From Metopolophium dirhodum (Eukaryota > Arthropoda > Insecta > Hemiptera > Aphididae), in NCBI RefSeq assembly GCF_019925205.1, contig NC_083564.1, forward strand, positions 28,496,447 through 28,560,446: a DNA stretch of 64,000 bases. The letters run 5' to 3'. This document shows, piece after piece, positions 61,665 through 64,000 of the stretch. The number at the start of each line of letters is the position of its first letter. The stretch's first letter is position 1. The notes beneath the pieces are model-generated. The model saw only the letters and a program-made list of their open reading frames with translations. It was not told the DNA's origin and searched no databases. The position numbers and the translations under genes are program-made.

Positions 61665-64000
61665 CTGTGGACAAAATGCAAATAAATGATAACGTCATGC
61701 AGATGATCTGCAGTGCCGGATCTGAGTCAGTCTCGGGAGGCCGCGGGTGCAACTGATAATAATATCATTGGGAGGTGTCTTTTAAAAAATAAAATTGAAA
61801 TTTATAAAAACACCTATATATACGTGTAATATATGACGCATTAGTTATATATTTTTCGTCGTCTGTCAAAGTTCATATGGTTTTTAAAAAGAAAACTTTT
61901 CAACTATAGGTACCTCGCGGCTCATGTGTTCCATGAAAGCGAGTCACAAGTACGGATAAGACTTAGCCCATAATAGTCTGTATTAAACGGCTGTCGGTAA
62001 TATTTTTAAATTATTGTTTTCTTCGTCAATATTCAATATTGTAAAAAAAATATTTTTTTTACAATAATACAGGGAGGTCCATCTTTTTGTACTTGGCAGG
62101 CCGATTTACACTTTCAGAAAAACACTGGGTGCCGCCAAAAGAAAAAAAAACATTTTATTGTTTATATTTTACTATCGATCGGCCACCACTAAAATTTGGA
62201 TTCGCTGTGGCTGCTATACAAACACGATACCGTACGTAGCGAGCTGAATTGAATCATGATTTTGGAGGTTTGGTACTTTTTTAACACTTGAACTGACTTT
62301 TTTTTTAAATATAAGTCGTCTAGGGTGGGTTTATTGGGGGGAATAAAAAGGCATCGAGGTCCGCGGGTTGAATCACCGTGCATTAATAAATTAGAAAATC
62401 TAGGACATCAACCTGGGACCTCGGTGCATTGCACCCCCTGCACCCTCGCTACTGCGGTCCGGCTCTGTGTATAGTCTCAGCTGCGACCGACCGAACGGGA
62501 TGGATCCATTTAACCAGCGGTTTTCATCAAATATATAAGTATTTCTTGGAAAAATCTAATATAAAATTACCTAGTACGTATTTCAAACTAAAGGTAACAA
62601 TATTATATCCGGAGCAAGGACAAAAAAGTATTAATTATTCAGGTCTGCAATTAATTTTTTCAGATAATTTTTTATTTTTTCATTATACCATACCTTTCTA
62701 CCTTTATAAATTTACTTAATTCTTTGTTATTCATTTTGCATATCCAGCTATTAAGTTTGGTACTTACTTTTAAAGTTACCCACTTATATTGGTATACTTG
62801 TTTAATTATTTTTATTTAATTTGGGAAAAAATATGCTAATAATAAAAATAAATAAAACTTCAATATGTAAAAATCTGACAACTCAAATTGGTAGCACACA
62901 AATAAAAATATGCTAAAACATTTTTTTTTTATGAGCAACAAAAACTCATCAAGAAAATCTGTTTAACCATTTAAATGTCCATTATCCTAAACTATCAGTA
63001 TATAATTTTTTATAAATTCAATAATATTTTTCGTATATTGTATACACTGGTTGCTTATTCAGTAACATTTTAAACTCCTATTGCATTGAGTTTTAATTAT
63101 ATTATAATTTATAATATACCTAATATAATATATTATATAACTCGTTTACATATTATAATTTGTTTAAATTTAAATATATTATATATTATTATAATTATTG
63201 TAATTTATAACTATTTAATTTTTTTTTGTTATTTTATGTAAATAATAATAAATAATAAAAATTAATTAAAAAAATCTGAGGTAAACAAATTTGTGGAAAT
63301 TCCGATCAAGCCATATCCGAATACGACCAGTATTGTCTATATTACTTAAACTATTAATTAATTAATTCAACTCTATTTTAAGTTAGAAAAACATTTATTT
63401 TGGTAGGTTCCTACCTATCTAGGTACTTATATAGTAATTAATAAGCACTAATCTTAATTCTTAATCAACGTCCAGCGTCAATGCACATTGTTTGTGATGT
63501 CGTCCTTAGGTAAATTAATAATAATTAATAGGTTGTAAGACAACATCTCGGAAGTTAAAACTTTCTAGCTAACTAATCTCGGACAGTTGGACACTCTTAT
63601 CGCCGGCGAACTAAAAATTGACTGACCGAAATATTATATTATTTATTAATTCCTATCGTTACGTAGGTATACGTAGTTTTAAGGGCTGGGGAGTATTTTA
63701 AATGTCAAAATGGTGGTAAAATCAGCATATTATGGTAATCGGATTTGGTCTCTGCCTGGTTTGTTTTATTTTTAAATGCAATTTACCGTTTTTCCTATAT
63801 TATAATAATATTCAGGTGAACATTTTGGGGGTGTGCTACTACCAAATCATGGAAATCATCGGGCATGTGCACCTCCCGTCACACTGATCGACTACGAGAG
63901 GACCTTACAGATAGGAATATTATTATTTTCTAATACTGGTAGCCAGTAGGTCTTTTTACGGACGTGGTTGTATTTTAGACGATACAAATGGTGGAAAAAT
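61665..64000. other. Intron upstream of the phosphatase exon
   Basis: No further phosphatase exon was recognised. A GC-rich patch at 61690-61755 lies in frame just before the acceptor but does not resemble the family. The sequence at 62420-62466 (GTGCATTGCACCCCCTGCAC, ending GTCCGGCTCTG) resembles the right end of the element at 575-2667, so it is probably a lone end. The last 200 bases contain a short plus-strand frame after ATATTCAG that could not be identified. Confidence 0.4.

Noticed and set aside
61366..61689. Plus-strand and alternative-frame ORFs over the phosphatase exon
   Set aside because: They arise from the high GC content of the real minus-strand exon; only one frame gives THGGED and the other phosphatase motifs.
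62071..62466. A complete hAT element ending at 62466
   Set aside because: The right end resembles the family at 575-2667, but no matching left end or target duplication was found.
1..64000. CRISPR arrays, bacterial operons or transferred bacterial genes
   Set aside because: No regularly spaced direct repeats and no long prokaryotic-style ORFs are present; both genes are intron-containing insect genes.

Overview
The window looks like nuclear DNA from an insect, most likely an aphid (Hemiptera). It is very AT-rich, has GT-AG introns of about 80 bp to 1 kb, contains insect-type fatty acyl-CoA reductase and alkaline phosphatase genes, and is full of short TAGGTAGGTA/TACCTACCTA tracts and small non-autonomous DNA transposons. 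The aphid call is inference from repeat flavour and gene types. No operons, rRNA, CRISPR arrays or prokaryotic genes were seen.

Two real genes can be supported, both on the minus strand. (1) A complete fatty acyl-CoA reductase lies at 5673-9391. Its eight coding exons were reconstructed by splice phase and give a 505-residue protein with an intact TGxxGxxG dinucleotide site, a YxxxK catalytic pair, the C-terminal FAR domain and a terminal membrane segment encoded by a tiny last exon. (2) The 3' end of a membrane-bound alkaline phosphatase is split between an exon at 61258-61664, with the zinc-ligand THGGED motif, and a last exon at 30050-30247, with a hydrophobic GPI-type tail. Matching phases imply a terminal intron of about 31 kb. 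The upstream exons of this gene lie beyond the right edge.

Layout: 0.6-2.7 kb is a hAT-like element with a nested MITE; 5.7-9.4 kb is the reductase; 9.6-10.3 kb is a dead LINE reverse transcriptase; 13.1-14.7 kb is a CpG-rich island with a candidate plus-strand first coding exon; 14.8-15.6 kb is a MITE; 19.9-20.4 kb is a decayed Helitron (PIF1-type) helicase; 24.4-25.2 kb is a foldback element with reiterated arms; 25.5 kb is a hAT MITE; and 29.1-29.35 kb is a tRNA-derived SINE with a 13-bp target duplication. The 30.2-61.3 kb phosphatase intron holds several hAT-type elements, at least six copies or fragments of one dispersed repeat, three diverged tandem duplications and two small unassigned ORFs.

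The two genes are not obviously linked in function. The reductase makes fatty alcohols for wax or cuticular lipid, and the phosphatase is a cell-surface ectoenzyme. Most of the remaining sequence is transposon-derived or featureless AT-rich DNA. No clearly new multi-gene system is visible. The most notable items are the 31-kb terminal intron, the foldback element, the nested repeats, and the few orphan coding-like segments.
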